DNA from: Sphaerisporangium siamense
Lineage (GTDB): Bacteria > Actinomycetota > Actinomycetes > Streptosporangiales > Streptosporangiaceae
Reading direction: 5' to 3'
Length of the DNA: 64,000 nt
Assembly: GCF_014205275.1 (NCBI RefSeq)
Contig: NZ_JACHND010000001.1
Span: 7,130,001 to 7,194,000 of the forward strand
Part shown: positions 8,774 through 17,532 of the stretch, piece after piece
Layout of the letters: each line of letters opens with the position of its first letter
How positions within the stretch are numbered: the first letter of the stretch is position 1
Program-made: the position numbers and the translations under genes
The notes under the pieces: generated by a model
The model's database searches: none
Told to the model about the DNA's origin: nothing
What the model saw: only the letters and a program-made list of their open reading frames with translations

Positions 8774-9418
8774 TCACATCCGCGCGGCGGCCGCTCTCTC
8801 CAGTTCGTCGACGGTGCCGGACATGATCGTGCGGAGGTGCTCGGTGATGAGCTCCAGCGGCCAGTCCCACCAGGCCAGGGCCAGGAGGCGCTCGATGTCG
8901 GCGTCGCTGTGGCGGCGGCGGATGAGCCGGGCCGGGTTTCCGCCGACGATGCCGTAGTCGGGCACGTCCTCGACGACCACGGCGCCTGAGGCGACGATCG
9001 CGCCGTGGCCGATGCGGACGCCGGGCATCACCATGGACCGGTAGCCGAACCAGACGTCGTTGCCCACCACGGTGTCACCCCGTCCGGGCAGGCCGGCGAT
9101 GAGGTCGAAGTGCCCGGCCCAGCCCCCGCCCATGATCGGGAAAGGGAACGTCGAGGGTCCGTCCATGCGGTGGTTGGCGCCGTTCATGATGAAGCGCACG
9201 CCCTCGCCGAGCGCGCAGAACTTTCCGATGATCAGCTTTTCCGGCCCGTAGTGGTACAGCACGTTGCGGGTCTCGAAGGCGGTCGGATCATCGGGGTCGT
9301 CGTAGTAGGAGAACTCGCCGACCTCGATCAGCGGCGAGGTGACCAGCGGCTTGAGCAGCACGACTCGGGGCTGCTCGGGCATGGGGTGCACCACGGTCGG
9401 ATCGGCAGGAACGGGCAT
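8774..9418 (-). CDS. Vat-type streptogramin A / xenobiotic O-acetyltransferase
   Basis: 214 residues of left-handed beta-helix acetyltransferase. It matches the Vat family closely: VGEFSYYDD, LYHYGPEKLIIGKFC, the catalytic loop NGANHRMDG (His83, equivalent to the catalytic His of VatD), GDTVVGNDVWFG, MPGVRIGHGAIVASGAVV, GGNPA and the C-terminal WWDWPLELI. Members transfer acetyl from acetyl-CoA to a hydroxyl of streptogramin A; CatB relatives acetylate chloramphenicol. The start ATG 9418 has AAAGGAAA upstream. A TetR gene is divergent with two operators between. A resistance role fits the family; whether the drug is self-made or environmental is unknown, and no streptogramin cluster is visible here. 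Confidence 0.85.
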   Translation of the reverse strand: MPVPADPTVVHPMPEQPRVVLLKPLVTSPLIEVGEFSYYDDPDDPTAFETRNVLYHYGPEKLIIGKFCALGEGVRFIMNGANHRMDGPSTFPFPIMGGGWAGHFDLIAGLPGRGDTVVGNDVWFGYRSMVMPGVRIGHGAIVASGAVVVEDVPDYGIVGGNPARLIRRRHSDADIERLLALAWWDWPLELITEHLRTIMSGTVDELERAAAARM

Positions 9419-9560
9419 CACGAATCGTTTCCTTTCCGAAGAGATGTCGGTGGCGTTGGACCACGTCGGGCCTCGTCGCCGTGGCGCCGTGCGCCTTGGG
9501 CTGGGGCACACCGCCCTGGTGATCCGGAAGGGCGGGCTTCAGCCTGTCGGCCCTATCGGA

Positions 9561-9574
9561 ACGGAACGTTCCGT
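9561..9574. promoter_or_regulatory. Candidate TetR operator 1 (vat side)
   Basis: A perfect 14-bp palindrome ACGGAACGTTCCGT, 143 bases upstream of the acetyltransferase start. It shares the ACGGAACG core with the second repeat next to the tetR start. Confidence 0.65.
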
Positions 9575-9612
9575 GCGGATAATAGGATCCCAAGCTCGAC
9601 TTCTGATGTCAA

Positions 9613-9630
9613 GTACGGAACGAACCGTAC
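9613..9630. promoter_or_regulatory. Candidate TetR operator 2 (tetR side)
   Basis: An 18-bp inverted repeat GTACGG-n6-CCGTAC, 16 bases upstream of the tetR ATG, with the same TACGGAACG core as operator 1. Its position would allow autorepression. Confidence 0.65.
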
Positions 9631-9645
9631 CGATAAGGTCTCAGT

Positions 9646-10278
9646 ATGACCGGCACACCCCATCGTCGCGGCGCCGACCGGACCGAATCCATCATGCGGA
9701 CCACGCTGGAGCTCGGCCAGGAGATCGGCTACGCCAGACTGAGCATCGAAGCGGTCGCCGCCCGTGCGGGCGCCAGCAAGCAGACCATCTACCGCCGATG
9801 GTCGTCCAAGGGGGCCCTCCTTCTCGACTCGCTGTTGTCGATGAACGGGCCCCGCCTGGACTATCCCGACACCGGCGACATCGTCGCCGACCTGCGCACA
9901 CAGATACACGCGGCCGTCGACCTGCTGGCCAGGCCCCCCTTCGCCCCCTTGTTCAAGGCCCTGATCGGCGAGGCCCAGCATGATCCCCAAGTCGCCGCCG
10001 CACTCAACGAGCGCTTCATCACCCCGCAGGCGGACAAGACCGTCACCCGACTGAAGACGGCCCGTGACCAGGGCCAACTCTCACCCGCTTTCGACCTCGA
10101 CCTGGCGATGGCGATCCTGTCCGGCCCGCTGTACTTCCAACTCCTGATCACTCAGGAACAACTGACCCACGAGTACGTCGACCGAATCCTCGACGCGCTT
10201 TTCGCCGGTATGGGCCCCCGGCCACACACTCCGACATCCCATGCCAGGCCGCCAAGCCCGTCGGTGCCTCCTGCCTGA
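9646..10278 (+). CDS. TetR family transcriptional regulator, likely repressor of the vat gene
   Basis: 210 residues with an N-terminal TetR helix-turn-helix at about residues 32-55 (LSIEAVAARAGASKQTIYRR, then WSSKGALLLDSL) and a C-terminal ligand domain of the TetR_C_16/11 kind. The ATG at 9646 lies just downstream of an inverted repeat. Divergence from the acetyltransferase and two related operators suggest drug-inducible control of resistance. The C-terminus is Pro-rich and runs into DNA that looks like a degraded transposase, so the last ~20 residues may be acquired sequence. Confidence 0.87.
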   Translation: MTGTPHRRGADRTESIMRTTLELGQEIGYARLSIEAVAARAGASKQTIYRRWSSKGALLLDSLLSMNGPRLDYPDTGDIVADLRTQIHAAVDLLARPPFAPLFKALIGEAQHDPQVAAALNERFITPQADKTVTRLKTARDQGQLSPAFDLDLAMAILSGPLYFQLLITQEQLTHEYVDRILDALFAGMGPRPHTPTSHARPPSPSVPPA

Positions 10279-10435
10279 TCGTGATGCCGCGTCCGGGAAG
10301 CCAATACAGATAGACGAGAAACTTGCCGATTGACCAGCGGTTGCACGGCCGGCCGAGCTTGACGGGTCGCGCGCCGGCCTTCGGATCTGACACGGCAATG
10401 ACCGCCACCACGGACTCGGCCGCGCCTGATCGCAG
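10265..10435 (-). pseudogene. Degraded IS630-family transposase fragment
   Basis: Read on the minus strand, about 57 codons resemble the helix-turn-helix region of IS630 transposases (PVKLGRPCNRWSIGKF, where family members have versions of LGxPxTRWSxRKLxxYL). The similarity stops on both sides, and there is no catalytic DDE region or terminal repeat. It overlaps the end of the TetR gene by 14 bases. Recognised from memory of the family, so moderate confidence only. Confidence 0.4.
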
Positions 10436-10696
10436 GGACCCCGACGTGAGACCAGTCCCGTTGGGTGCGTGCTCATAGGGGGTTGACGCTGGTCGGCCGG
10501 GACGGAGTCGTAGGGGTGGGAGGTGACGGCGGTGGGGGGCGAAGGGATGGGTGAGGGGTGGTGGGCGGAGGGTTGATGGGGGGTGGGAATCGAAGGGTGG
10601 GGGTGGGAGGGGATTGTGAGGGAAGCTCACGGATGGGCAACGGCGCGGGGTGGTGGCGTACGGGGAGGGGGGTTTGGCCCTACGCTATGCGCTGCG
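10279..10696. other. Intergenic region: transposase remnant plus strand-biased G-rich stretch
   Basis: 418 bases without an intact gene. The left third is the IS630-like remnant. From about 10500 to 10680 the plus strand is strikingly purine-rich, with many GGG/GGGG runs (for example GGTGGGGGGCGAAGGGATGG), capable of G-quadruplexes, directly upstream of the SARP-fusion gene. No clear promoter is visible. Confidence 0.6.
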
Positions 10697-12163
10697 ATGT
10701 TGAAATTTCGTGCTCTTGGGCCCTTTCAGGTACTTCATCATGATTCCGTGCTGGACCTGGGCGGGCAACGCCAGCAGGCCGTGCTGGCGCGGCTGCTGGT
10801 GGCGCGCGGGCGGTCCGTGCCCATGAGCGTGCTGATCGACGAGTTGTGGCCGGGCGATCCGCCGTCCCAGGCGCTCTCGACGATCCAGGGTTACGTCTCG
10901 CGGCTGCGCCGCGCGCTGGAGCCGGACCGGGCTCCGCGCGAGGAGGCCGCGGTGCTGGTCTCGGCTCCTCCGGGGTACGCGCTGCGCGCCGACACGGACA
11001 CGGTGGACAGCTGGCTGTTCGAGAACCTGGTCCGCGCCGAGCAGGGCGGCGACGCCGCCGCGGTGCTGGACCGGATGGAGCGGGCGCTCGGGCTGTGGCG
11101 CGGCCCGGCGCTGGCCGAGTTCGCCGACCTCCCCTGGGCCGCCGCCGAGGCGATGCGCCTGGACGAGCTGCGCCTGCTCGCCATCGAGCAGCGCGCGGAG
11201 GCGGCGCTGCGGCTCGGCAGGGCCTCGGCGCTGATCCCGGACCTGGAGTCGCACGCCTCGGCGCACCCGCTGCGCGAGGAGGCGTGGCGCCTGCTGGCCC
11301 TGGCCCTGTACCGGGCGGGACGGCAGGGCGACGCGCTCGGGGCGCTGCGCCGGGCACGGGCGCTGCTGCGCGAGGAGCTGGGCCTGGACCTCGGCCCGAC
11401 CCTCCAGCGGCTGGAACGTGACATCCTCTCCCAGGCGTCCCACCTGGACACTCCGGCGCCGGACGCCGCCCCCGTGGAGGCGCCGGCGCAGGAGACCTCG
11501 GTTCTCCGGGTGGTGGTGGCCGACGACCAGGCCCTCGTCCGCACCGGCCTGCGGGTGATCATGGAGAACGAGCCCGGCCTGGAGATGGTGGGCGAGGCGC
11601 AGGACGGCGAGCAGGCGATCGCGCTGATCCGGCGCGCCCGCCCGGACCTGGTGCTGATGGACATCTCCATGCCCCGGCTGGACGGCCTGGCCGCCGCCCG
11701 CCGGATCCTCTCCGACGCCGCCCCGCCGAAGGTGATCATGATGACCACCTTCGGCACCGACGAGAACCTGTACGCGGCGCTGCGGGCGGGCGTCAGCGGC
11801 TTCATCCTGAAGACCTCGCCCCCCGAGCAGCTGCTGGCCGCGATCCACGCGGCGGCGGACGGCGACGCGCTGATCGATCCCGCGGTCACCACCCGCCTGA
11901 TCGCCGGGTTCGCCGGGCGCGGCGACCCGGCCGTCCCGGCGGGGCTGAAGGGCCTGTCCGACGGCGACCTCGACCTGGTCAAGCTCGTCGCCCGCGGTCT
12001 CACCAACCAGGAGATCGCCACGACCCTGGCCGTCCCCGAGTCCGACGTGGGCGCGTCCCTGGCCCTCATCCTGGACCGCCTGGCCCTGCTCGACCGGGCC
12101 CAGCTCGTCATCCTGGCCTACGAGTCCGGTCTGATCAGCCCGGGCACCCACCTCGGCTCCTAG
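10697..12163 (+). CDS. SARP (OmpR-type HTH + BTAD) fused to a NarL-type receiver and degenerate LuxR domain
   Basis: 488 residues. Residues 1-95 are a SARP/OmpR winged helix (LGPFQVLHHDSVLDLGGQRQ, then VSRLRRALEP). Residues ~100-255 are a bacterial transcriptional activation domain (YRAGRQGDALGALRRARALL). From residue ~272 there is a complete receiver domain (VVVADDQALVRTGL; phospho-acceptor Asp322 in LVLMDISMP; TT and Lys switch residues in MMTTF and FILKTSPPEQ). The end aligns with a NarL/LuxR helix-turn-helix (LVARGLTNQEIATTLAVPES), but the recognition helix reads SDVGASL where functional members have ATVKTHV, so it is probably dead. The ATG 10697 start removes a low-complexity upstream extension. 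DNA binding is thus likely supplied by the SARP domain under control of a phosphorelay. No kinase adjoins. Confidence 0.85.
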   Translation: MLKFRALGPFQVLHHDSVLDLGGQRQQAVLARLLVARGRSVPMSVLIDELWPGDPPSQALSTIQGYVSRLRRALEPDRAPREEAAVLVSAPPGYALRADTDTVDSWLFENLVRAEQGGDAAAVLDRMERALGLWRGPALAEFADLPWAAAEAMRLDELRLLAIEQRAEAALRLGRASALIPDLESHASAHPLREEAWRLLALALYRAGRQGDALGALRRARALLREELGLDLGPTLQRLERDILSQASHLDTPAPDAAPVEAPAQETSVLRVVVADDQALVRTGLRVIMENEPGLEMVGEAQDGEQAIALIRRARPDLVLMDISMPRLDGLAAARRILSDAAPPKVIMMTTFGTDENLYAALRAGVSGFILKTSPPEQLLAAIHAAADGDALIDPAVTTRLIAGFAGRGDPAVPAGLKGLSDGDLDLVKLVARGLTNQEIATTLAVPESDVGASLALILDRLALLDRAQLVILAYESGLISPGTHLGS

Positions 12164-12302
12164 CCCGGCGGACCGTCACCGCTCCGCCCGAGCGCTCGCA
12201 GGACGGCGGCGAACTGCTGCTCACGATCATGTTGGACGGCATGCGCCCCCAGGGCTGATCCTCGGCCGGGTCCACGGGAGCGCCGCGCGTAAGGTGGAGA
12301 TC

Positions 12303-14093
12303 GTGCCACAACTGCGTATAGCCCTCGCCCAGACCAACCCGGCGGTCGGCGACCTGTCCGCCAACGCCGCCACCCTGCTGGAGTGGACGCGCCGCGCCGC
12401 GGACCGCGGCGCGCATCTGGTCGTGTTCACCGAGATGTTCCTGACCGGCTATCCCGTCGAAGACCTGGTGCTGCGCGCGTCGTTCGTGGACGCCTCGATC
12501 GCGACGCTCGAGGCCGTGGCCGCGCGGCTGGCCGCGGAAGGGCTCGGCGAGCTGCCGGTCGTCGTCGGCTACGTCGACCGCGCCGGCGTGGCGCCCCGGC
12601 CGGGTCAGCCCAAGGGCGCGCCGCTCGACGCCGCCGCGCTGCTCCACCGCGGCCGGGTCGTCGTGCGCACGGCCAAGCACCACCTGCCCAACTATGGCGT
12701 GTTCGACGAGTACCGCTATTTCGTGCGCGGCGACCGCATGCCGATCTTCCGCCTGCACGGCGTCGACGTCGCGATCGCCGTCTGCGAGGACCTGTGGCAG
12801 GACGGCGGCCCGGTGTCGGCCGCGGCGGAGGCGGGCGCCGGGCTGCTGGTGGTGCCGAACGCCTCGCCGTACGAGCGCGAGAAGGACGACGTGCGCCTGG
12901 CGCTGTGCGCCGACCGCGCCCGCGAGGCCGGGTGCGCGCTGGCGTACGTCAACCAGGTCGGCGGCCAGGACGAGCTGATCTTCGACGGCGACTCGATCGT
13001 GGTCGGCCCGGACGGCGGGCTCATCGCCCGCGCGGGCCAGTTCCGCGAAGAGCTGCTGGTCACCGATCTGGAGCTGCCCGCGGCCGACCCCACGGCCCTC
13101 CCGGGCGCCTTCCCGGTGGACGCCAAGGACGGCACCACGATCACCGTCGAGCGGGTGGAGCTCTCGGCCGAGCCGCTGCCCGCCTACACCCCCGAGCCGC
13201 CCGTCGTGGCCCCGCGCCTGGACGACCTGGAGGAGGTGTACTCGGCGCTCGTGCTCGGCGTGCGCGACTATGTCACCAAGAACGGCTTCGGCTCGGTGAT
13301 CCTCGGCCTGTCCGGCGGCATCGACTCCGCGCTGACCGCCGCCATCGCCGCCGACGCGGTGGGCCCGGACCGCGTCCACGTCGTGCTCATGCCGTCACGC
13401 CACTCCTCCGACCACTCGGTGGGCGACGCCCGCGAGCTGGTCGAGCGGCAGGGGCTGCACTCCCGGCTGGTGCCCATCGAGGGGATCGTCGACGCCTTCG
13501 AGAAAGAGATCGACCTTCACGGGCTGGCCGCGGAGAACCTGCAGGCGCGGGTGCGGGGCATGCTGCTGATGAGCCTGTCCAACGAGCACGGCCACCTGGT
13601 GCTGACCACCGGCAACAAGAGCGAGCTCGCCACCGGCTACTCCACCCTCTACGGTGACTCGGCGGGCGGGTTCGCCCCGATCAAGGACGTGCTGAAGACG
13701 ACGGTGTGGGAGCTGTCGCGGTGGCGCAACGCCCAGGCGGGCCGGGGCGGCGAGCTGCTGTACCCCTTCGCCGTGCCGCCCATCCCGGAGAACTCGATCA
13801 CCAAGGAGCCGAGCGCCGAGCTGCGCCCCGGCCAGCGCGACACCGACTCGCTGCCGCCGTACGACCTGCTGGACCGGCTGCTGGCCGACTACGTCGAGCG
13901 GGACATGGGCAAGGGCGAGCTGGTGGCCGCCGGGCACGACGCCGAGCTGGTGGCGCGGGTGATCCGGCTGGTGGACCTGGCCGAGTACAAGCGCCGCCAG
14001 TACCCCCCGGGCCCGAAGATCACCCCGAAGAACTTCGGGCGCGACCGCCGGCTGCCCATCACCAACCGCTGGCGCGAGACGCCCGCCACCTAG
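12303..14093 (+). CDS. nadE: Glutamine-dependent NAD+ synthetase
   Basis: 596 residues. Catalyses the last step of NAD synthesis, amidating nicotinate adenine dinucleotide with ammonia channelled from glutamine. The N-terminal nitrilase-type glutaminase domain shows the Glu (VFTEMFLTGYP), Lys (AKHHLPNYGVFDEYRYF) and Cys (AVCEDLW) triad. The C-terminal synthetase domain has the pyrophosphate loop LSGGIDSA at residue ~336, then TGNKSELATGYSTLYGD. GTG 12303 is preferred (GGTGGAG just upstream); another GTG lies 9 bases before. Full length for the actinobacterial two-domain form. Its stop overlaps by 4 bases the stop of the convergent TetR gene. Confidence 0.96.
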   Translation: MPQLRIALAQTNPAVGDLSANAATLLEWTRRAADRGAHLVVFTEMFLTGYPVEDLVLRASFVDASIATLEAVAARLAAEGLGELPVVVGYVDRAGVAPRPGQPKGAPLDAAALLHRGRVVVRTAKHHLPNYGVFDEYRYFVRGDRMPIFRLHGVDVAIAVCEDLWQDGGPVSAAAEAGAGLLVVPNASPYEREKDDVRLALCADRAREAGCALAYVNQVGGQDELIFDGDSIVVGPDGGLIARAGQFREELLVTDLELPAADPTALPGAFPVDAKDGTTITVERVELSAEPLPAYTPEPPVVAPRLDDLEEVYSALVLGVRDYVTKNGFGSVILGLSGGIDSALTAAIAADAVGPDRVHVVLMPSRHSSDHSVGDARELVERQGLHSRLVPIEGIVDAFEKEIDLHGLAAENLQARVRGMLLMSLSNEHGHLVLTTGNKSELATGYSTLYGDSAGGFAPIKDVLKTTVWELSRWRNAQAGRGGELLYPFAVPPIPENSITKEPSAELRPGQRDTDSLPPYDLLDRLLADYVERDMGKGELVAAGHDAELVARVIRLVDLAEYKRRQYPPGPKITPKNFGRDRRLPITNRWRETPAT

Positions 14094-14704
14094 GCGTTGA
14101 GCCCCTCCAGGACCTGGCCGGTGATGCGCTCGGCCAGGTCGGCGGGGAGGTCCTCACCGCCGTCGCGCCACTTGCTGAAGAACAGCATCGCGCCGCTGAG
14201 GGCGGCCATCGCCACCTCGACGTCGACGCCGGCGCGGAACTCGCCGGTGTCGACGCCGCGCTGGATGATGGAACGCAGCAGGTCGCGACGGGGCTTGACC
14301 GCGATCTCGCGGAACCGCTCGGCCAGGTGCGGGAAGCGGTCGGACTCGTTCAGCGCGACGGTCATGATGCAGCGCAGACGCCGGTCGTGGGTCTCCTGCA
14401 GCATCGCGCCCAGATGGCGGACGATGTCCTCGCGGGCCGACCTGCCGAGCGGCTCGGGCAGCGGCGGCTTGAGGGTGGCCAGCGCGTCCACGACGAGGTC
14501 CTCCTTGTTGGACCAGCGCCGGTAGATGGTGGTCTTGCCGACCCCCGCGCGCGCCGCCACGGCCTCGATGGACAGCTCGGCCACGCTGGTGCCCTCGGCC
14601 AGCAGGTCGATCGTCGCGTCGACGATCGACCGCTCGGCCTTCTCACTGCGGGGGCGGCCCGGCGCGCGGGCCGGTCCCGCCTGCCCCATCTGCTGCGTCA
14701 CCAT
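14090..14704 (-). CDS. TetR family regulator of the adjacent DHA2 efflux pump
   Basis: 204 residues. The N-terminal TetR domain includes ELSIEAVAARAGVGKTTIYR and WSNKEDLVVDAL; the C-terminal domain is of the TetR_C_16 kind. It lies 7 bases downstream of the DHA2 transporter on the same strand, so the two form an operon and the pair is probably autoregulated at the palindromes upstream of the transporter (16304-16370). The short spacing suggests translational coupling. Confidence 0.88.
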   Translation of the reverse strand: MVTQQMGQAGPARAPGRPRSEKAERSIVDATIDLLAEGTSVAELSIEAVAARAGVGKTTIYRRWSNKEDLVVDALATLKPPLPEPLGRSAREDIVRHLGAMLQETHDRRLRCIMTVALNESDRFPHLAERFREIAVKPRRDLLRSIIQRGVDTGEFRAGVDVEVAMAALSGAMLFFSKWRDGGEDLPADLAERITGQVLEGLNA

Positions 14705-14711
14705 GGTGCGA

Positions 14712-16271
14712 TCACACTACTGCCGGTTCCGATTTCTCGGGCCGCGCCACCGGCGGCACGGCCTTCTCCTTGCCGGGCAGCCATCTGGCCACCACCGCCG
14801 CGCCGACGAGCGCGATCGCGGCGGAGCAGAGCGCCGTCACGTGCATGCCGTCGACGAACGCCTGCTTGGCGGGGGCGACCAGCGCGGCGCCGCGCGCGCC
14901 GAGGGACTCGGCGACGCCGAGGGTGGCGGTGATCGACTCGCCCGCGGCGTGCCGGACCCCCTCGGGCAGGACGTTCAGCGTGCCGGCGACGTTCTCGCGG
15001 TAGGTCGCCGACAGCACCGAGCCGAGCAGCGCCACGCCGAGCGCGCCGCCGACCTGCCGGACAGTGTTCGTCATCGCCGAGCCCACGCCGGCCTTCTCGC
15101 GGGGCAGCGAGGACATCACGGCCTCGGTCGCCGGGGAGCCGATGTTGGCCATCGCCGCACCCTGGACGAAGGCGATGATCTCGAACACCACGATCGGGCT
15201 GTCCACCCCCACGAGCAGGTAGGCGGCGAGGGAGGCCGCGACCAGGAGCATGCTGACGGTGGCGACGATCTTGCCGCCGAAGCGCCGGACCATGCCCGCG
15301 CTGAGCGGCGAGAAGATGAGCTGGGCCGCCGCGAACGGCAGCATGAGCGCGCCCGCGGCGAGCGGCGAGTATCCCTTCACGAGCTGCAGGTAGAACGAGA
15401 TGAAGAACATCACGCCCATCATCGCGAAGAAGACCAGGCCGACGCTGGCCACCGCCGTGGAGAAGCGGGGGACGGTGAAGTAGCGCACGTCGAAGGCCGG
15501 GTGCGCCGTTCTGCGCTCGTGCAGGACGAACGCCACGAGGACGGCGATGCCGCCGAGGGCGGGCGCCCAGACCTGCGGGTCGGCGACGGTGCCCAGCTCG
15601 CCGATCTTGATGATGCCGTACACGACACCGACCAGGCCGACGATGGACAGCAGCACGCCGAGCGGGTCGAGCCGCGCCCTGTCGGGGTTGCGCGACTCGG
15701 GCACGATCACCGCGATCAGCACCGAGCTGACGACCACGATGGGGACGTTGACCAGGAAGACCGAGCCCCACCAGAAGTGCTCCAGCAGCAGGCCGCCGAC
15801 GATCGGGCCGATGGCGACGGCGAGGCCCACCCCGCCGGCCCAGACGCCGATCGCCTTGGCGCGCTCGCGGGGCGCGAAGACGTTGGAGATGATGGCGAGC
15901 GTCGCGGGCATGACGGCGGCGCCGCCGAGGCCCATGGCCGCCCGCGCGGCGATCAGCTGGCCGGGATCCTGCGCGTAGGCGCTGGCCAGGGACGCCAGGC
16001 CGAAGAGCACCATCCCGATCTGCAGCATGCGCTTGCGTCCGAATCTGTCACCGAGTACCCCGAAGGTGAACAGAAGCCCCGCGAACACAAGGGTGTAGCT
16101 GTTGATGGCCCATTCGAGCTGGCTCTGCGACGCCCCGAGCCCCGCGTCGGGGTCGGAGATGACCTTCAGAGCCACGTTGAGAATGGTGTTGTCGAGAACC
16201 ACGGCCAGCAGGCTGAACACCATCACGCCGAGGACCTGCCAACGGCGTGGGTGACCTGTCGGGTGTTCCAC
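14712..16271 (-). CDS. MFS transporter, DHA2 (EmrB/QacA) 14-TM drug efflux pump
   Basis: 519 residues with 14 predicted helices. DHA2 hallmarks include [10 protein letters not shown] in TM1 (motif D1), [14 protein letters not shown] (motif A), [19 protein letters not shown], and the TM5 antiporter motif C region [15 protein letters not shown]. The start is GTG 16271. It is first gene of a two-gene operon with its TetR regulator. The proton-coupled export role is known for the family; the substrate is unknown. Confidence 0.92.
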   Translation of the reverse strand: MEHPTGHPRRWQVLGVMVFSLLAVVLDNTILNVALKVISDPDAGLGASQSQLEWAINSYTLVFAGLLFTFGVLGDRFGRKRMLQIGMVLFGLASLASAYAQDPGQLIAARAAMGLGGAAVMPATLAIISNVFAPRERAKAIGVWAGGVGLAVAIGPIVGGLLLEHFWWGSVFLVNVPIVVVSSVLIAVIVPESRNPDRARLDPLGVLLSIVGLVGVVYGIIKIGELGTVADPQVWAPALGGIAVLVAFVLHERRTAHPAFDVRYFTVPRFSTAVASVGLVFFAMMGVMFFISFYLQLVKGYSPLAAGALMLPFAAAQLIFSPLSAGMVRRFGGKIVATVSMLLVAASLAAYLLVGVDSPIVVFEIIAFVQGAAMANIGSPATEAVMSSLPREKAGVGSAMTNTVRQVGGALGVALLGSVLSATYRENVAGTLNVLPEGVRHAAGESITATLGVAESLGARGAALVAPAKQAFVDGMHVTALCSAAIALVGAAVVARWLPGKEKAVPPVARPEKSEPAVV

Positions 16272-16303
16272 GAATCCCCCAAGTACACGTAAGAGCGAAA
16301 TTT

Positions 16304-16321
16304 CGATACGGATGCGTTTCG
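16304..16321. promoter_or_regulatory. Candidate TetR operator upstream of the DHA2 pump
   Basis: 18-bp imperfect palindrome CGATACGGATGCGTTTCG, with 14 of 18 positions symmetric, 33 bases upstream of the pump start codon. Half-sites CGATACG and CGTTTCG recur about 27 bases further upstream. Confidence 0.6.
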
Positions 16322-16347
16322 CTAGCCTACGCTACAAGGCACCGATT

Positions 16348-16370
16348 CGATACGCAACAGTCCCGTTTCG
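16348..16370. promoter_or_regulatory. Second pair of the same half-sites
   Basis: CGATACG at 16348-16354 and CGTTTCG at 16364-16370, the same half-sites as the 16304 operator but with 9 rather than 4 bases between them. Possibly a weaker or secondary site. Confidence 0.4.
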
Positions 16371-16586
16371 TAATACTACGCCGACAGGCCTCGGGATCGC
16401 GGCGCCGGCGGCCTCCGCCCACGCGCCCCGGGGAGGCGTAGGGGTCGCCGGGCGCGGGTAAAGGACGTCCCTGGACGCGTGAAGGGATGAGTAGAGGGCA
16501 GCCCGGGTGTTGTCATAACGGTCAGCCGTGCGATGATCTGACCGTCCGGGGACGCCACTGGGGCGCCTCGAGACCTGGAGGTATCC

Positions 16587-17441
16587 ATGATGTCCTCTAC
16601 GTCGAGAATCACCAGCTCGCCGACCACGCTCTATGGCGGCCAGGCTGGGCGAAGGGTGACCGTCCGCGACATCGCCGCCGCCAAGGAACGCGGCGAGAAG
16701 TGGCCCATGGTCACCGCCTACGACGCCATGACCGCCAAGGTGTTCGACGAGGCGGGTATTCCGGTCATGCTCGTCGGAGATTCGGCCGCGATGGTCGTGT
16801 ACGGCTACGACTCCACGCTCCCGGTCTCGGTGGACGATCTGCTGCCGCTGACCGCCGCCGTCGTCCGCGGCTCCTCCCGCGCGCTGGTCGTCGCGGACCT
16901 TCCGTTCGGCTCCTACCAGGCGTCCCCGGGTGACGCCCTCGCCACCGCGGCGCGCTTCATGAAGGAGGCCGGCGCGCACGCGGTCAAGCTGGAGGGCGGC
17001 CGCCGCGTCCTCCCCCAGATCGAGCTGCTCGTCTCGGCGGGCATCCCCGTGATGGGGCACCTCGGGCTCACCCCGCAGTCGGTCAACGCCTTCGGCGGCT
17101 ACCGGGTGCAGGGCCGGGGCCAGTCCGGCGACGAGCTCATGGCCGACGCCAAGGCCCTGGAGCACGCGGGCGCGTTCGCGGTCGTGCTCGAATGCGTGCC
17201 GGCCGACCTGGCCGCACGGGTCAGCGCGGCCCTGTCGGTGCCCACGATCGGCATCGGCGCCGGGCCCTCCTGTGACGCCCAGGTCCTGGTCTGGCAGGAC
17301 CTCATGGGCCTCACCCCGCACCCGGCGAAGTTCGTGAAGAAGTACGCCGACCTGGCGGGTGAGATGGACCACGCGGTCCGCGCGTTCGCCCACGACGTCG
17401 TCTCCGGCGTCTTCCCGGCCCCGGAGCACAGCTACAGCTGA
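16587..17441 (+). CDS. panB: 3-methyl-2-oxobutanoate hydroxymethyltransferase (PanB)
   Basis: 284 residues. Transfers a hydroxymethyl group from 5,10-methylene-tetrahydrofolate to 2-oxoisovalerate, giving ketopantoate, the first step of pantothenate/CoA synthesis. Family motifs: MVTAYDAMTAKVFDEAG, LVGDSAAMVVYGYDSTLPV, VADLPFGSYQ, KLEGG, GHLGLTPQSVNAFGGY, IGIGAGPSCDAQVLVWQD. A strong GGAGG lies 5 bases before ATG 16587. It stands alone, without panC or panD, and ends in two strong hairpins. Confidence 0.97.
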   Translation: MMSSTSRITSSPTTLYGGQAGRRVTVRDIAAAKERGEKWPMVTAYDAMTAKVFDEAGIPVMLVGDSAAMVVYGYDSTLPVSVDDLLPLTAAVVRGSSRALVVADLPFGSYQASPGDALATAARFMKEAGAHAVKLEGGRRVLPQIELLVSAGIPVMGHLGLTPQSVNAFGGYRVQGRGQSGDELMADAKALEHAGAFAVVLECVPADLAARVSAALSVPTIGIGAGPSCDAQVLVWQDLMGLTPHPAKFVKKYADLAGEMDHAVRAFAHDVVSGVFPAPEHSYS

Positions 17442-17453
17442 CCACCACCGCGC

Positions 17454-17480
17454 ACGGCCGTGCCCACCCGGCACGGCCGT
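17454..17480 (+). terminator. Strong hairpin after panB
   Basis: Perfect 11-bp stem ACGGCCGTGCC / GGCACGGCCGT with a 5-base loop, 13 bases after the panB stop. Confidence 0.7.
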
Positions 17481-17495
17481 CGCCCTGTCACCGCG

Positions 17496-17532
17496 CCCGC
17501 CGCCCGCCCGGACGAGACAGGCGGGCGGCGGG
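17496..17532. terminator. Hairpin abutting the threonine dehydratase stop
   Basis: Perfect 12-bp stem CCCGCCGCCCGC / GCGGGCGGCGGG with a 13-base loop. It ends one base before the stop codon of the convergent threonine dehydratase and likely terminates that minus-strand operon. Confidence 0.65.

Larger units (their letters stand above)
16272..16586. other. Divergent intergenic region between the efflux operon and panB
   Basis: 315 bases. The left ~100 bases are AT-richer and hold the two candidate TetR operators and presumably the efflux promoter. The remainder up to the panB ribosome site (GGAGG at about 16577-16581) shows no further recognisable element. Confidence 0.5.
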
